Shown in pieces: positions 36,418 to 50,478 of a DNA stretch of 64,000 bases. The stretch spans positions 1,488,001-1,552,000 of the forward strand of contig JAHLEZ010000011.1 of the NCBI GenBank assembly GCA_020726505.1, read 5' to 3'. The position numbers and the translations under genes are program-made. The notes beneath the pieces are model-generated. The model made no database searches. It was given only the letters and a program-made list of their open reading frames with translations, and had not been told where the DNA came from. Positions within the stretch are counted from its first letter, which is position 1; each line of letters begins with the position of its first letter. Source of the DNA: Leptodontidium sp. MPI-SDFR-AT-0119 (taxonomy: Eukaryota; Ascomycota; Leotiomycetes; Helotiales; Leptodontidiaceae).

Positions 36418-37552
36418 GCTCGGTTAGGTCCCAAAGGATGATGATTTCTGGGCACAGCTAGAGAACTGGAAGAGCCATGAGAGTGTAGTTGCAAGGGGGG
36501 CCGACGATTCAGTGAGAGATGGAGGGGGGATATTGAAGACAAGATATAACCCTGAACGGCATTGCTGGACAGGGCTGCTAGCTCAACTTTTAGACATGCT
36601 AAGAAGCGGGTTTTTAATTCTCGAATGGCCAAACCTCAAATGAACTGTTTTTGGTGTCCCAGGGTATTTTTGAAATTAGCGAGTGAGTTCTTGGTAAGTA
36701 AACATTGATGCTGCTGGTGAAAAGTCTTATGCAAATACTACGTAATTTTCGTTGTGGATTTTGTGGTATACAGCAATCCATAATTCTTGGATTGTGTAGT
36801 CACAGGACGCAAATTGTGACTAAATTCTGCCTGCTCCTCCAAAGCCATTGTGCTTGCTGAGGCTGGGTGGTTGTGATTCAGGGGCTTCTCACGTGACCTC
36901 CCATTTGTTGTTTCCCGGGGCTAGACCGACTCAAGTTAGCGTAATATCACACTAGCGCCAAGCCCATTTGTCAGACAAAGAACTCTTCTTCCGTTGTCCC
37001 TGATCGCCTCCGCTTTCTTCCCTCGACAACCTCTCGCAACGACCATCGCGAAACACCATATACCATCTCTTTCAACTCGAATCATCGCGCCGGAAACAGA
37101 ATCGAGTGCTTACATCGTTGCGCCTAGGAACTGGAGGGGAACATTCTCGCGCTGGTGGATAGTGAACTCGGAGCTGTGGTGGTTCAGTCATTTGCTTTGT
37201 GGTGGAGGGAACCAACAATCTCAGAACATCATTCTCATCGCACACGCAGTGCTACTGCTCTGCAATCCTGTACATCTTTTCTTTTCTCTCAGAGCTTGTC
37301 CTGTCACCAGGGTTATCTCCAGTGATTGCAATCAGATTTGATTTGAACTCGTTCTCTTGAACGGAAAAAGAAGAAGAAAAGAACTGATCTCGCATCGGTC
37401 GCAATCAAACCTTTCTCCCCCATTCACTTCCCTCTCGAATAGCTGAGCACTTTCTTGCGTCCCTTAAGTGCATTGGAGTAGCTTTCCGGCTCTCCCTACA
37501 GGTCTATCATCGACACACGACCAACCAGTTCGACTCGCCTCGTCCTGATACG

Positions 37553-39547
37553 ATGTCGTCCTCCGTGTTCTTCAAGTTCCTGTCCCAAAAGGAGCCCCAA
37601 CAAATCAAGTTCGATGGTACTGGTATCTCGGTCTTTGAGCTCAAGCGTGATATCATCATCACAAGCCGTTTAGGTGACGGTACGGAATTCGACCTGTCCA
37701 TTTTCGACGAACACACAAAAGAAGGTAGGTCTTCCGCATGGTGCTGCCTGGCCAGGATACTAATCAAGAGTAGAATACGATGACGATACCGCCATTATCC
37801 CTCGTTCCACATTAGTTACTGCGAAGAGAACTCCTGCCCCAAAGAAAGGAGCTGGACGAGCCGCAAGATACGTGACAGGTAAAATGCCCGTGAATGCGAA
37901 GAACTCATCCCGCAAGGAACAAGCAAAGCAGTCTGCCAAGGCAACCGCAACAAGCAATGCTATCGCACAAATGAACAACGCATCCATGACTGAGGAACAG
38001 CGGATGGCGGCCATGTTCCAAGCTCAGAGCGAGCAATGGAATGACCAACTTCAGGAGATGGGAAAGTAAGTTTGCGAACTCCCTTTGTTATGATCAAGCT
38101 AACAATACTTAGGCAAACAAAAGTGTTTCATCACAATACCAACCATAAGAAGACCTCCGAGAACGAACCTCCCCCTGGCTATGTCTGCTACCGATGTGGC
38201 GAGAAAGGACATTGGATCAAGGAATGTCCTACAAACGACGACCCAAACTATGAGAATAAACCCCGAATCAAGCGTACAACTGGTATCCCGAGATCTTTCT
38301 TGAAGACGGTGGACAAGCCAGTGCTGAGTGGTGATGGGGAGGATTCGAAACCACCCTCTGGTATCATGGTGAACGCGGAGGGCCAGTTTGTCATTGCGGA
38401 ACCTGATAAGGCGTCCTGGGAACAATTTCAGGCAAAGACCAAGTCATCTGCTGCTGCGCAAAAGGCTGCTGCGTTGGGAGATAAGGAGTTGCAGGATAGG
38501 GGATTGGAGTGTTCAATCGACAAGAGAATATTCATAGACCCAATGAAGACGCCCTGTTGTGAGAAGACGTTCTGCAATGAATGCATTACTAACGCACTCA
38601 TCGAGAGCGACTTCACTTGCCCTGGCTGTCAGACTGAAGGAGTGTTGATTGATGATCTTAAGCCTGACGTTGAGACATCTGCAAAGATTAAGGTCTACTT
38701 GGAAGAGAAAAACGCCTCCGCCAGACTCGAGAAACAACGATCGAAAAGCCCAAGCGTGAAGTCCGAAACCGCACCCGAAGACAAGTCAAAGTCTAAGTCA
38801 CCAAGTCCTAACCCAGCTACGAAAGACAAGTCGAAGTCGCCACCAACCTCGACCTCGGCTCCCAGCACCGACTCAGCACCCGTAAAGCCAGACAACCCCA
38901 AGAAACGCCCAGCCGAAGACTTGCTTGAGAACCCCAAGATTCCCAAAGGACCAAAGGCAATGCAACAACAAGAAGCTCAGAAGCAGTCCATGCAGCAACA
39001 ACAGATGATGAACGGTATGAACGGTATGAACGGCATGAACGGCATGAACGGCTTCCCTGGTATGCCATTCATGCCACCAAATTTCTACAACGGCATGCCA
39101 AATATGATGAATGGTATGAACGGCTTCGGCATGGGCATGCAGAACCCCATGATGATGAATCCTATGATGAACATGAATGGCATGAGCGGTATGAATGGAA
39201 TGAACGGCATGAATGGCTTCGGCGGATTCCCCAACATGTACGGTGCGGGCTTTCAGAACATGGGCAACATGGGCATGATGAATGGGGGCGGTAATATGGG
39301 CAACGGAGCCCAAGGTAATGGAGCTGGCCCTGGCCCTGGTGCTGGTGCTGGAGGCAACAATGGCGCTGTAGCCGGAGCAAATGGTGGTCCCGTACAAACA
39401 GGCCAATTCCCAAATCAGCAAAAGACAATCTTCTCAGAGCCGCTACCTAATGAAGAGGACAATGCATACTTTCGCAAGCCCGTCAACCCTCACCGTCACA
39501 ACAGCCGACAACGCAGAGCAAGACCGAGTGATTACCGCGAGTTATAG
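37553..39547 (+). CDS. mpe1: Mpe1/RBBP6-type subunit of cleavage and polyadenylation factor
   Basis: Exons 37553-37724, 37774-38065 and 38113-39547 give 632 residues; both introns (37725-37773 and 38066-38112) are GT-AG. The N-terminus is a ubiquitin-like DWNN domain (about residues 4-75, starting SSVFFKFLSQKEP). A CCHC zinc knuckle lies at about residues 180-193 (CYRCGEKGHWIKEC). A RING/U-box-like domain with CSIDKRIF, CCEKTFCNECI and CPGC lies at about 288-330. This DWNN-CCHC-RING order is diagnostic of Mpe1 in yeast and RBBP6 in animals, a subunit of the machinery that cleaves and polyadenylates pre-mRNA in the nucleus. Downstream are a Ser/Lys/Pro-rich segment with KSKSPS motifs, then a Met-Asn-Gly-rich low-complexity region, then Gly-rich sequence and a basic tail. 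An in-frame ATG at 37553 directly precedes the DWNN domain, so the start is secure. Confidence 0.95.
39008..39217 (+). repeat. Met-Asn-Gly coding repeats in mpe1
   Basis: Two blocks of the 9-bp unit ATGAAYGGN occur: five in-frame copies at 39008-39052 and five (one reading Met-Ser-Gly) at 39173-39217. Related NGM and NPMM motifs lie between them. The translation is a methionine-rich low-complexity segment within the C-terminal tail of the Mpe1 protein. Confidence 0.9.
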
Positions 39548-42500
39548 AAGAGCATCTATCTTCTGTCTTGACGTGACCACGAGGGCCTGGCGTTACTCTG
39601 CTGTTTTTTGTACATTGCATTTTACTCTTCTCTTTGCACGTCACACTTTTTTCACCGGATCTCCCATGAGGGTAGAGATCCACAGTACATACACCTACAT
39701 ATACATACCTACAAACAGACACACACACATACATCGCTCGTCAAACATATCTCTCCACCACATATCGACATCGGACACGGGCAAGGCGTTTACGGAAAGG
39801 GCTGGCCTTCTGGTCTTGGTCACATACGCATTCATGGTTCATAGTTCCTGATCTAAGGAACAGGGGTTTCTTTGGTTTCGTTGCATACAGGCTACTCTGG
39901 CTGGCGTCGTTTTTTTCGTTTTCTCATACCTTACATGGCATGCATTCAGAGGGACAGCAAGGTCACTGGCGTATGCATGGATATGAGGGTCGGCCTTTTT
40001 CTTTTTGCTGGTTTGAAGGTCAGGCGTTTCCTCCTTGCCTTGCGTGAAGGATGGAAGGAGGGAGGGAGGTGGGTGGATTTACTGGCGCGCGAATGAAAAT
40101 GCGGACCCGGATGTAATTGGGAATGCATACCGTTCATACAGAGTAGGCATGAGACTCTAGGCCAGATAAGAGCGAATGGATACATACTGCTTACACAATT
40201 CCCCTTCAATTTGCTCTCATAAAAGTGATTGTGATTGTGGTGCTGTGCTCAATTCCAAAGATTCAGCATGTGATATTTTCAACCGATGCCAAGAACCTCC
40301 TAAGAAGTTCCTCCAAATTCCCAACAAGATTTGCTTCTCTCCCCAAACATCATCCTAGGCCCTCTCTCTACCCTTGCCAGAATCATACAAACCCACTTTA
40401 AACTCAGCACCCAAGCTTCCTTGATATCACTAGCATCATCACGCAGGATCCACACATCCTCACAACTTCAACTATGGACTGGGAATTTCTTCGACCAGCT
40501 TCATAACACCTGCTCCTTCAGACGTCATAATTCTATCTACAAACTTCCAACTCCAAAAATATGTCCAATAATCTCTATTCGTGACGATGGCGAGTCTATG
40601 CCTATTTTTTTCTTCTTGGCTGAGCTAGACTCTCCGTAGCCCTCTCTCATTGTGGTTCTCCCCTCACTCAAAGCTTCGTCCTTCACCTCGCAAAATCCTT
40701 CCACCCCTTCAGAACCGCGAGACGGAGGTTGAAAGTCTTTGAGTTCGTCATTGAAATAATAATTGGTGAGCGAAGTGGTGGTAGACTAGTCAGATCAATA
40801 CTTCCACTTCCCCCAGAAAACTGGTACTCGTGCAATTCTGTTGACAATCCTCCTCAAATTAAGCGAGGATAGGGGGAACATGAGATACAACTACCTCTCG
40901 GAAGCCGGTCTGGAAGTTGCTAGGATAGGGATTTTGAGAATAGGAAGAAGAGAAAAGAGGGTGATGGCGACTGAACAAAGGCTCGACATCAAGATTGGAT
41001 GTGTACGAATGTACGTATCCAGAAGCGGTAAATATCACTTTGTATGAGGAGCACGCAGTTCTTAATGCGCGGATGGATACATTAAGGGGAATTTTATACT
41101 TGAAAGGGAGCATGTGTGATTACAGAGAAGAAAAAAAATATAGAAGGAAACATAGGTCTCCACTTTGGAATGGCCCCTTTTAGAGACATCAACGTCAACA
41201 GGAGAACCTAAAAAAAAGCTCTAAAAAAAAGTCTAAGCAACCAGAGCCTCACAAACATTCATTCAGATTGGGATTTCTACTTACATTTTCCGTTTTCGTG
41301 TTGTTTATCCTCGTCCCCGTGAATCGCAACCAGTCCAAGCCACATTATTTTTTTGTTTTTGATTCTTCATATGATTAGTCTTTGTTGAACTTGCCATGCA
41401 CTCACCCAGAGGGAGAGATACAGGGCTTCTCTCCCCCTGCCCTTGTTGGGGGTAAGTGAGCGCACCGCCGCCGTTAAAGAAGGAGCATTTTTGATGCCCC
41501 CGTCTTGGGCACTTTTTCATTTCGAAGGGTTGTTTTGAAAGCCGGAACCGCGGTGGATGCCTTGGTTAACCGACCTGTGAATTGTTCTGGCACTGTTAGT
41601 AACGGGCTCGAATTTCATGGAGAGCGTGTGAGGCTCTGGCTGGCTTGTTTTCGAGAGAAATGGTGAGGGGAATTCGCTTGTTTGTTTTGATAAAGGAGGG
41701 AAATTTTGGGAGCGTGGTGATTGATGGCTTCATCTCGGCCCGGAAGGATTCTGTAAGGTCACGGGAGGCGCTAGTTAGGTTTGAGTCGTAGGATGTGGCT
41801 TTTGGAGCCTTTTGGAGGTAGCTCATTTGGCAAAATTTTGAATGCAATTCTTTGCAATCCCTTCATCGAGACCCTTTCTGACTCCTTTCCTTAAGCGAGG
41901 CTGGGAAGTTGGCCTGGGGATGGAGTTTGGGAAGAAGATACACATTTATCGTTGTAAGATTATGGTATGTACTTAGTACTTTCATTTTGATGCACAAGTA
42001 CTCTTGCCATACTTTCTAATGCTTCTCAAACGCGATGAGGCCGGACGAGTTTCGTGACTGTACGTCATTACTTCGACCTACACGCAACACAACAAACAAA
42101 GCTTTCCACATAGCCAATGTATCGAAATCCGCCCTTCCTTTCACAAAATCTACAGGACATCGCAGTCTATCCACCTTTGCTATCTCCTTCCCCGTCTACC
42201 ATCGGCCCAACAGCACATCACTTCAACCAAGCCGCAACCACACCCTCACCCTAGCCAAAGCAATGCCGCAAAACCGCAACAACACAAAAATGTAAAGTTT
42301 GACAAAGCCCAACTCAACAATTATCCTCTCCCTCCCTTCCTCTTTCACCCATCCGTTCACACACCCTCTTCCCCGACTTAAAAAAACACAAACTGTAGAG
42401 TCATCACCGTCAAAGCACCGAAAATTGCATCGTGGACTCTCGCCATCCATCCGCCCCCCACCTTCTTCTGATTAACCGAGCAGCGAGCCGTTGAAAGTGC

Positions 42501-45500
42501 GAAAGACCCCCACGCCCACGCAACCACGGTACTTGCACATGAAAGCTGTGCGACATCAGGATGCAGAAAGGGCTGCAGGAATGCCCTGACAGCGTGTTCG
42601 TGCGCTAGGGCTGAGGGAAATTGGGTTTTAGCCGGATGGATGAGTGATGGTGAGGATTGGTGAGATGGGGGGCGGAGAGAGATTTGTTCGTGCCGAGGTT
42701 GTACGAGATGGGAGGGATGGTGTTGAAGAGAGAGGATGGAGGGAGGTGGGAAGGCCTAAGTGTAACGGCGGGATGGAGGGAGGTTGTTGAGGTTGATATG
42801 GGGATTAAGAGCAAGGTAGGAAGGGAAGGATAAGAGCAAAGTAAAGAGGATAACTAAAGAGGCATAGTTTGAAAAGCATGGATTTGGATCTTGCACAGAT
42901 GGGGTAGTATAGCAATGCTGTTAGATGAGGTAAAACACGGGCGATCAAGTTGACTTCGGCGAAAGACGGACTGAAGTCTATCACTTTCACATGCCATAGG
43001 AGCAAGGCAGTTAGATGTGTTGATTTCGAGTGACATTGAATCTTGCAACTAAGTAGCAATAGATACGCAACTGACTCCAAGTCTTGAAAACACCTCGCTC
43101 GCTCGCTCATCCATGCTTCGCTCCATCAAACACTCAAGCTCTCAAGCCACAGAAGTGACAAATCACATAACTCAAACAGGGTCCAAAAGAATCAAAAGGT
43201 TCCCAGACGCAGTAAAATACAATTGATCAAGACACCATATGGCATCTACTCATGATCACCACCAGGACAAAAGAGAAGCAGAAGCAGACCCAGATAAGCC
43301 AGCTGGTATAAATGGGGAAATGGGAATGATAAAGAAGCAGAAAAGCAAAGCCGTTTTTGAACTCCGTAACCCCAAATGCGTGCGTGAGCGACGTGCCGTG
43401 TAATACTGTTGTTGTTGTTGTTGCCGCCGTCGTCCACGATGTTCAGTCCAGCCGAGAACGAGAATAGGGGGGAAGCGACAAGCGAGGTGTCCCTTTACTC
43501 CATTTGAGAAAGGTCCACGGCACACCCCAGCCTTCCCCTTCATCTCGCTCAGTACATGTACAATCCTCCTCAATATCCCCTTCGATCCTTCTTTGCATCC
43601 GCCTATCTCCGAATAGCGCAGGCGGTGCTCCAGCTCTCAGTTGGGTAGTTGACTGGACTGGGTGGGGGTGGAGCAGGCGGTGAGTAATCGTTCTCGTTAT
43701 CCCGCGACACAAACGTGTATGGGGATTGGGCCTTCGTGCTCAGTGTGGTGGTGAGGCACAAGCTGATTTCTTGTTGGCCGAATGAGGTGTTGGTGAGGAG
43801 CGGGGAGCGCCGACGCGGGATGGGCGTCGTGAGCGGGGTGGGGGTCTGGGATGGCATTTTGAAGTGGTTGTTGTGGGAGATTTGTAGATTTATTTAGTGA
43901 TGCTTGTGATTCTTGGATGGTGGGTTGGATGTGTGGAAAGTGGTGATTTATGAAGTTGGTTGTTTGGGAGGTTGAGCTGAAGTGGCTGTTAGTCGGTGTT
44001 GGATGCAACTGTGTTGCATTGCAGATACGCAGGGCTGAGATGCGTTACTCACCGAACAGTCAGAGGAGCTTCGGCAGGATTGGTGCAGAGCACAGAAGAA
44101 GTCTTGTGGCAGTAATGTTGTGAGTGACGATGACTTCAAGGACGAAGTATTGGAGGAGGTTTGATTTAAGTAGGATCTGATCTCAAACGAAGGAAGGCTG
44201 ACGCTGTCTTTGTGTATGTTCTGAAATAGAGACAGGTGGACAGATGATATTCTTCGTCGATGCAAGCAAACCAAGAAGAAAAGAAGAGGAAAGCAAGAGG
44301 AATGCCGTTGGGGGCATCCGTCAACTTTATCTTGCAAGACCCATGCAAACGGAGCCAGCTCTTCATCCCTTCTTTCCCAGCAGCCCAACTACCGCGGCCC
44401 TCATCCCACCCACAAAAATGAAATAAAATAATAAATCCAAAAAGAAAGTAAGACATCCGGACCGCCGCCGCCTCGGCCTCGCACCACATCTCCCTGTAAG
44501 CATCCTGGAACCTGGCGCCCAAATCCCAGTCCGTTGGGCATGCGATGGGTCCTGGAATGTTCCATTTACGGGGCTGCCATGCGCTGTAATCTCGCTCCAC
44601 GCTTCCCAGAGTCAGGGCGAGACAGGACAAGACAGGTTCCCGTCTGCCCCGGACTCCCGACCGGTTGGCTTCCCCGGCTTTAGTTGATGCTTTGGGGAGG
44701 GAGGTCCGAGATGTTGGTTAGAGAGTGAGTCTAGGCCAGAGAAAGACAAAGTCACAAAGTTACTTTGATGATGTGAGTGTCGAGTCGGAACCAAGGCACT
44801 GTTATTACTACAATATTATGCTGCATGCATACGCATAACTGGGGAAGCCAGAAGAGAATGTGGAGTGGAATGCAATGTAGAACTAGCGAGCTTGTTGCAG
44901 CTCTAAAGCCAGCCAGCCAGCCAGCCGCGTTGCATCCGGAAGACATGGCGGACGTTCCTAGCTTTTGGCTGGCTGTCTCTGGTCTGCAACCAGCTGGTCT
45001 AGCTTTTGCACTATTCCAGTGCCGACTTTCGTGGGGTTGGAATTCAAAAGCATGGGGAAGAGCATGCCGCTGAAGGGGTTTGTTCAATAATCAAAGCGAT
45101 TCTGGACAAGTGTACTTACTGTACCTAGGTAATGTATCCGCCAGCCGGCCGGCTGCGAAACCGCATCAAAGCACAATCACTCACTTACTCCGTACGCCTT
45201 GCACCCGGTTGTGAGAGAGAGGTGCGATGCCACCTCACCAAAGTGCATGGCATGCTGCCCATCGGTCAGATTCCCAGCGGCGATGGGATAGAAGACGATA
45301 GGGTGTGAGGCGCTGGTCGTGCATCGAAGGAGGCAGGTAGGCAGGTTTAAGGGAGGGAGATATGAGGCGGTGAGGGATGGTGCAGCAAGTAGGAAGGAGG
45401 CATCATCATATCACGGCTTCATGGTATGATATGGCAGCATTACGAGTTTACGTTATTAGTCCTAGACTGACTGGTCTGGTTTCTTCCTCTCCTCGGTGCA

Positions 45501-48500
45501 GGGAAGACCGAAGTCCATGGTTTCTTACTCTGCTTCCCCTTTCTCGATTCGTGGGGTGTTTCGGCATCTGGTCTCGTCTCGTGTTGTCTCTGTCTCGTCT
45601 ATCGTAAGGCATGGATGGGTGAATGGGTGGATGGATGAGCTGGCTAGATGCGGGACTCGGGAGATTGGTTGGCCTTCCAAAGCTTCGATATGTCTCTCTT
45701 CTATTATTTCTTGGAAAGTTGGGCTGGGCTACCAGGCCTGTGGGGGGTTGGTCTGGGGATTCTGAGGCTTACGGGCGGGCGTGGGGGTGTGGAGGTCGGT
45801 CAGCACTTGTCGATAAAGAGTGTGGAGGTGGGAGATGGGAAACTGGGGCGCGCGGGAATCGATTGTTGTCTGTCGACGTGTCAGAGTCAAGGAAGGGAGG
45901 GAGGAGGAAGGAAGGCAGAAGTGACAGCTCAGCTAGCAAGGAGTGAGGTTATCTCAGCCTATCTAATGCAAGTAAATCCAAGGTCAGGCCCTTGCAATCA
46001 ATCTATCGCATTCCAAATGCAACTACTGAATCTAACGACCTACTTATTGTTTGCTGTTTTTATTTTTTTAGTCTGGGTTTCAAAGGGGAAGGTCAAGGCA
46101 ATGGGATACTTCTCACTACGCCCCTTTTCTCGCTCACTCCGAGTCACTTTCCTACTCGTCTATCTACTCCCTCTTTAATTGGCGACAACTTACACGACTC
46201 ATCTAAGACTAGGAATAATAACGCAACGTCTCGTATCAGAAACTGGAACGGTCGGTATACCTCCGCTTCCCAAGTCCCGAATACGCATGTCGCCAACTCG
46301 CTAGGTACCTCCGTATTACGACCCAAATATCATAAGATTATCAAGTACAACGTTTGCTGCAGTCATGCCAGCCTGTACTTACTGATTTTCTTCTGCTCAG
46401 TCTTCTCTGACAAAGCCCAAACGAGCCGAACCGACGCAGCAAAAGCAGAAGCAGTGAGAAGGCAAAGCAAGTAATAATCCCAAGAGCCTCGCCCTACTCG
46501 ATCCAGAATTTCCGTATAATGACAGCACAGTAATAACGCAACCGTACTTTCACTTCGGAGAAAATCGAAAGCAGGTTATCTAGTCTTCTCCAAAACCGAG
46601 AACACGTTTGCCATAATTGCATGAGTGGGAGTGAATCATCAATAGCTTCACGGATATTACTGGGTATTCGGCTGACTCCCTTCCCGCTCCCTAGCTGCCG
46701 TCTATCATCCACAACAGTGTCGTGACAAACCACTCACTCACTCAATACTTCATACAATAACGGCGCATCAGATCGGAATACCGGGGGCTCGGATACAGAT
46801 ATCGTCACATTATTCTCAATCCATTAGTAAAAGACATACGATTTACATATGATTCTGCGCTGGCCAGCCTGACCTAATGCTCGTTTCCTTGTCCCGCATG
46901 CATAGGTGTACTTGCTGCATGAATTGACCTCCTGCACCCCAGCTTTTCAACAAAAGTTACTTTGGGCTGCACATTACTTTCCTATGTATATTACTGTAAC
47001 TTCCATAATTTCGGCCTCTCGAATTCTCCACAGTACCTAGGTAGGTGCCGGTAAGTCACAGAAGATATTCCCACAACCGTCATCTAAATTCCCACACCGA
47101 CGGCACGGGGCGTCTTCCGATGCGAGGCGCCGGGATGAAGTGGTTACAAGATTACACCAGCCAGCAACATCACAGCGTTCGGATGAATTTGACACAGGCA
47201 CCGATGGGTCAAAATTCAAGTACCCTTTCATATCGAAACACATTTATGAAAGAGACAGATATCCTTCCTTCCTTCCTCCCTCCCTTTCTTCCCCTTCCTT
47301 GCCTTCCATCCTCCCTCCCGAGACAACGCCAGATGCGGGAAGCCTGAATCAATCACATCTATCCCTTCATCCCCGCATTCCCCAGACAGCCGATCTCCTG
47401 CATCCGTCCTCTCGGCGAAACAAACCCTACAATTTTCGGCAACGTGAGGAAAGTTCCAGCTAGGCTACATCCAAGCCACAAGCCACAAGCTGCAGGCCGC
47501 AAGCTTCAAGCCTGTACCGAATCTACCTTTCGGAAGTTTGAAAGTCTGCCGGTAGCCTGATCCCTTCCCGAGCTCATCAGGGGCCGACCGAGCAACTAGG
47601 ATTTAGAATAGATGGAGCTCGTGTGTTGGCCTGCCGTAGGTGGGGATCCGGCTTCCCCTAAATGCCCGGACGTCCCGTGGGTTGCGTATCGTTGCACTTA
47701 CGGAGCTTCAAACGGGTGTTTTGCTGCGGTTCGCCTTGCTGGCTCATGTGGTGCGATGACCTAGTCACGTTTGGTGAAAGCCTCCTGGGTTACCTTAGTT
47801 TTCGATTTGATCACGTTGCTGGGACTTTTGATGGGTTGTGATCCGTTATCATTACATCTTGTGGACACTTGGAAAATGGTGACTGCAAATGATTTTGAGG
47901 GGCTGGTAGTAGGGAGTGGCCAGTGACCTGGAGTTACTTCGTACACAAAATGTCTCCACGACGCAAAGTTTTTGGCGCTGATGCAAGTGCTTTCATCGTT
48001 GGCAAATACAAAATTAATATTTGAAGTCTCGAAGTCATCAAAAGTCAACAGAACATCGTTCGTAGGCGTCGAGGCGGAGCGACGAATCCTGTTTCCTGTC
48101 TAAGGTTAAGTTCTTCGTCGAATATCCTTCAAGTCTTGTCACGAGGACTTCGGATTTTGATATTATCAGATTGCCTTTTCCTCCGCATATACCATCTTGC
48201 CAAACATGAAGAGATTATTATCGCAAGTGAACAGCGCCGTTTTTTTTGTGTTTTTTTTTTGTGGGCATATCTAAGTTTCAAGTCTGTTCCCGCATATGGT
48301 TTTTGATTGGAGAACGAGATCCACTGACCGCACTTCATGGGAAGCATACCTGTACCTCTTCGCTTTCAAATGAGACTTCAACCACCCCAATCCTACTGCT
48401 CTTCGAAGTACAATTCATCCACTTGTTCCCTGGGCTTAACACCAAGCGATGGAGTCCAGGTACCCCTCCTTCGGAACACTTAGAGGGCTACATTTCCAAC

Positions 48501-50358
48501 GAAAATGCCCATTTATCTCCAACATGGCGCATGGGGGGGAAAAATTATGAACAGCGAACAAAAGATAACTTGCTTGCTTTCTCCCTTCTAAGTCATCCAG
48601 TGTCTTGTGGCTAACACCAACTACTGACATAAACAAACCCTCGCTTAGCCACTCGCTATCCCAATTTATCCCGCCTCAGGTCAATTGCTGTTGTTAATAA
48701 TTCATGCTGCATAAGAAAGTGATGCAATGTATACGTTAGACCAAGGGTCCACATAAGTATCTCGCAGATTTGGTAGCGGCAAATCGTAATCGTCGGTTAG
48801 TGACCTTCTATTCCGTCGAAAGAAGCGGAGGCAGCAGGGCTTTACACCAGCTGGGAGCAATTCGCAATCTCAGAGCGTATAGGAATGAGATTTATTCTTG
48901 TTATGGATCATTATTTGAGATTAGCTGTGTTGATCGTTGTTTGCTTTCATCGGGGAAAAGAAGAGTATCAAATGAAATGTTTGAACGCATTGATTCATGA
49001 ATCCTGCAACCAGATATTCTGGATAAGATGTTGAAAACTAATGGTTTCGCCGTTTCGTCCCAACTGCCGAGGAAATAGTTCTCAGGGTTTGATAGCTGTT
49101 TCCTCGTTAATTAAATGATGGCATGGATTTGATCAATTTCTCTGTAATTTCAGTAGACTTAGAAGAACAATTCCACAATCCGAAGTTAGAAGGCTTTAAG
49201 GTATTAATCTGCTGACAACAAAGCCAAGAAAGGGGCTACTTACAACTCATCTTCAGATGGGAGGATAGAATAGACAGTGAAAGCCGTTTTCTGCCACATA
49301 ATACCACCACAAGGCTTTGTAATGAAAAAAAACTCCTTTAGCTAATATAACCTTCCCCACAATAGTTTCTTCGCATTTACCCTCCAAGCATCAGCTGACC
49401 TATGTGTGCTTTCTCCGGTGAACGAAGTTCCTTGCAAAGGCACCCTTGGACAATCTGTTTGATGGTGAGCAAAGAGGCTCTAGAGGGTAGTTTATATACC
49501 CAAGTAGAACAACGAACGGCGGATGGGTGATGGGATGAGGCAGGCTCGTGCAAGACGTGACATGGAGCAGTGAAAGCTTAGGCCATCCATTATTTTCGGC
49601 CCCCAATTAGCAATTCACGGAAAACTAAAAAAGTTTGATTGAATTAAGTGAATGGAAAGAATAGCTAAATCACGTTGCATAGTTTCCGGGTTAAAAATCA
49701 TTCAACATCCGATGTTGAGAGCTGCTTTTAAACCCAAAATTCTCGTCGCTGCCAATTTCATCTTACGATGCAAATCAAGCAGCTGGCACGAATAACTTGG
49801 CTATAATCACGCCCATTTCAGTCTCTTTTTTAATACATCAAATTAGAGAGTCGCTGGGCTCTTCCAAGGTCAGGAGATGGAATTAAGACGCATCGGCTTT
49901 GCTTTGTTTTCTCCCACGTCTCTCATAAGCGAGCCTTGGCACTGGAGCCGGGTGGTGAAGCGTGCCTTCGTTCTCCCATCTTCTAGGCAAGCATCAATGC
50001 TACCTGGGTTGATTCCAGGAGCGGAGTGCCCAGGTGGCTTACTTCCCAAAGTGAATAATAATAGCAAATAAACAACATCTCCAAGCTTGATATCACTGCA
50101 CGTGTTCATTGAACAAAGCCAACTGCCTCGTGAATCCAGCCTCGCAAAAGTACTTCCAGAACGTACCCAACAACATACCACTACTCAGCCTGAGCATTTC
50201 ACCCCCCTTTCCAAAAAACCAAACAACCAACCCCAGCCCCAACTCCGCCCCACACACAATTCCACATCTAATCCCCATCCCCATCCCCATCACATCACAC
50301 AATCTTCCTCTTCCTCTTCCTTCCTTCAAACAAGAACCCAAATACCAACAAGACAGCC
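39548..50358. other. 10.8-kb gene-free stretch
   Basis: I find no protein gene that can be defended. Many frames up to about 180 codons exist, but they are overlapping, low in complexity (Pro/Ser/His-rich or Gly/Arg-rich from purine tracts) and lack family motifs. The stretch includes CA- and TA-rich 3' sequence after mpe1 (39690-39740), CCTTCC-rich tracts at 47264-47320, and CCAG repeats near 44910. No tRNA, transposase, reverse transcriptase or terminal repeat was seen. Long untranslated regions, non-coding transcripts or small multi-exon genes cannot be excluded. Confidence 0.45.
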
Positions 50359-50478
50359 ACATGCGACCATAGACTGAAGTCGAACTGGGCATCCCGTCCG
50401 CTCTGCCATACATAAGCTTCCGATCGGTGGATTAGTAGTTGGGTGGGTGACCACCAGCGAATACCCACTGTTGCATGT
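50359..50478 (+). rRNA. 5S ribosomal RNA gene
   Basis: The 120-nt segment has the length and core sequences of fungal 5S rRNA. The 5' ACATGC pairs perfectly with the 3' GCATGT (helix I). GGGCATCCCGTCCGCTC and CCATACATAAGC follow, and the highly conserved AGTAGTTGGGTGGGTGACC, ACCAGCGAAT part is intact. The internal control region for RNA polymerase III lies within these blocks, and a T7 run follows 9 nt after the end. It is a solitary copy, not part of an rDNA repeat, as is usual for filamentous ascomycetes. The helix near positions 65-80 (TTCCGATCGGTGGA) differs from the forms I know, so it could be a minor 5S variant. Expression is likely but not shown. Confidence 0.92.

Larger units (their letters stand above)
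31653..37552. other. 5.9-kb region without confident gene
   Basis: No well-supported gene is seen. It contains a 14-bp tandem repeat (33314-33397) and a cluster of short frames at 34232-36417, both listed separately. The last 500 bases are pyrimidine-rich and probably include promoter and leader of the Mpe1 gene at 37553. Confidence 0.5.

Noticed and set aside
38873..39421. 182-codon minus-strand frame rich in His, Ala and Ile
   Set aside because: It is the antisense of the Met-Asn-Gly and Gly-rich coding region of mpe1.
43603..44630. Overlapping minus-strand frames of 84-154 codons
   Set aside because: Multiple frames open at once in low-complexity DNA, with no conserved motif.
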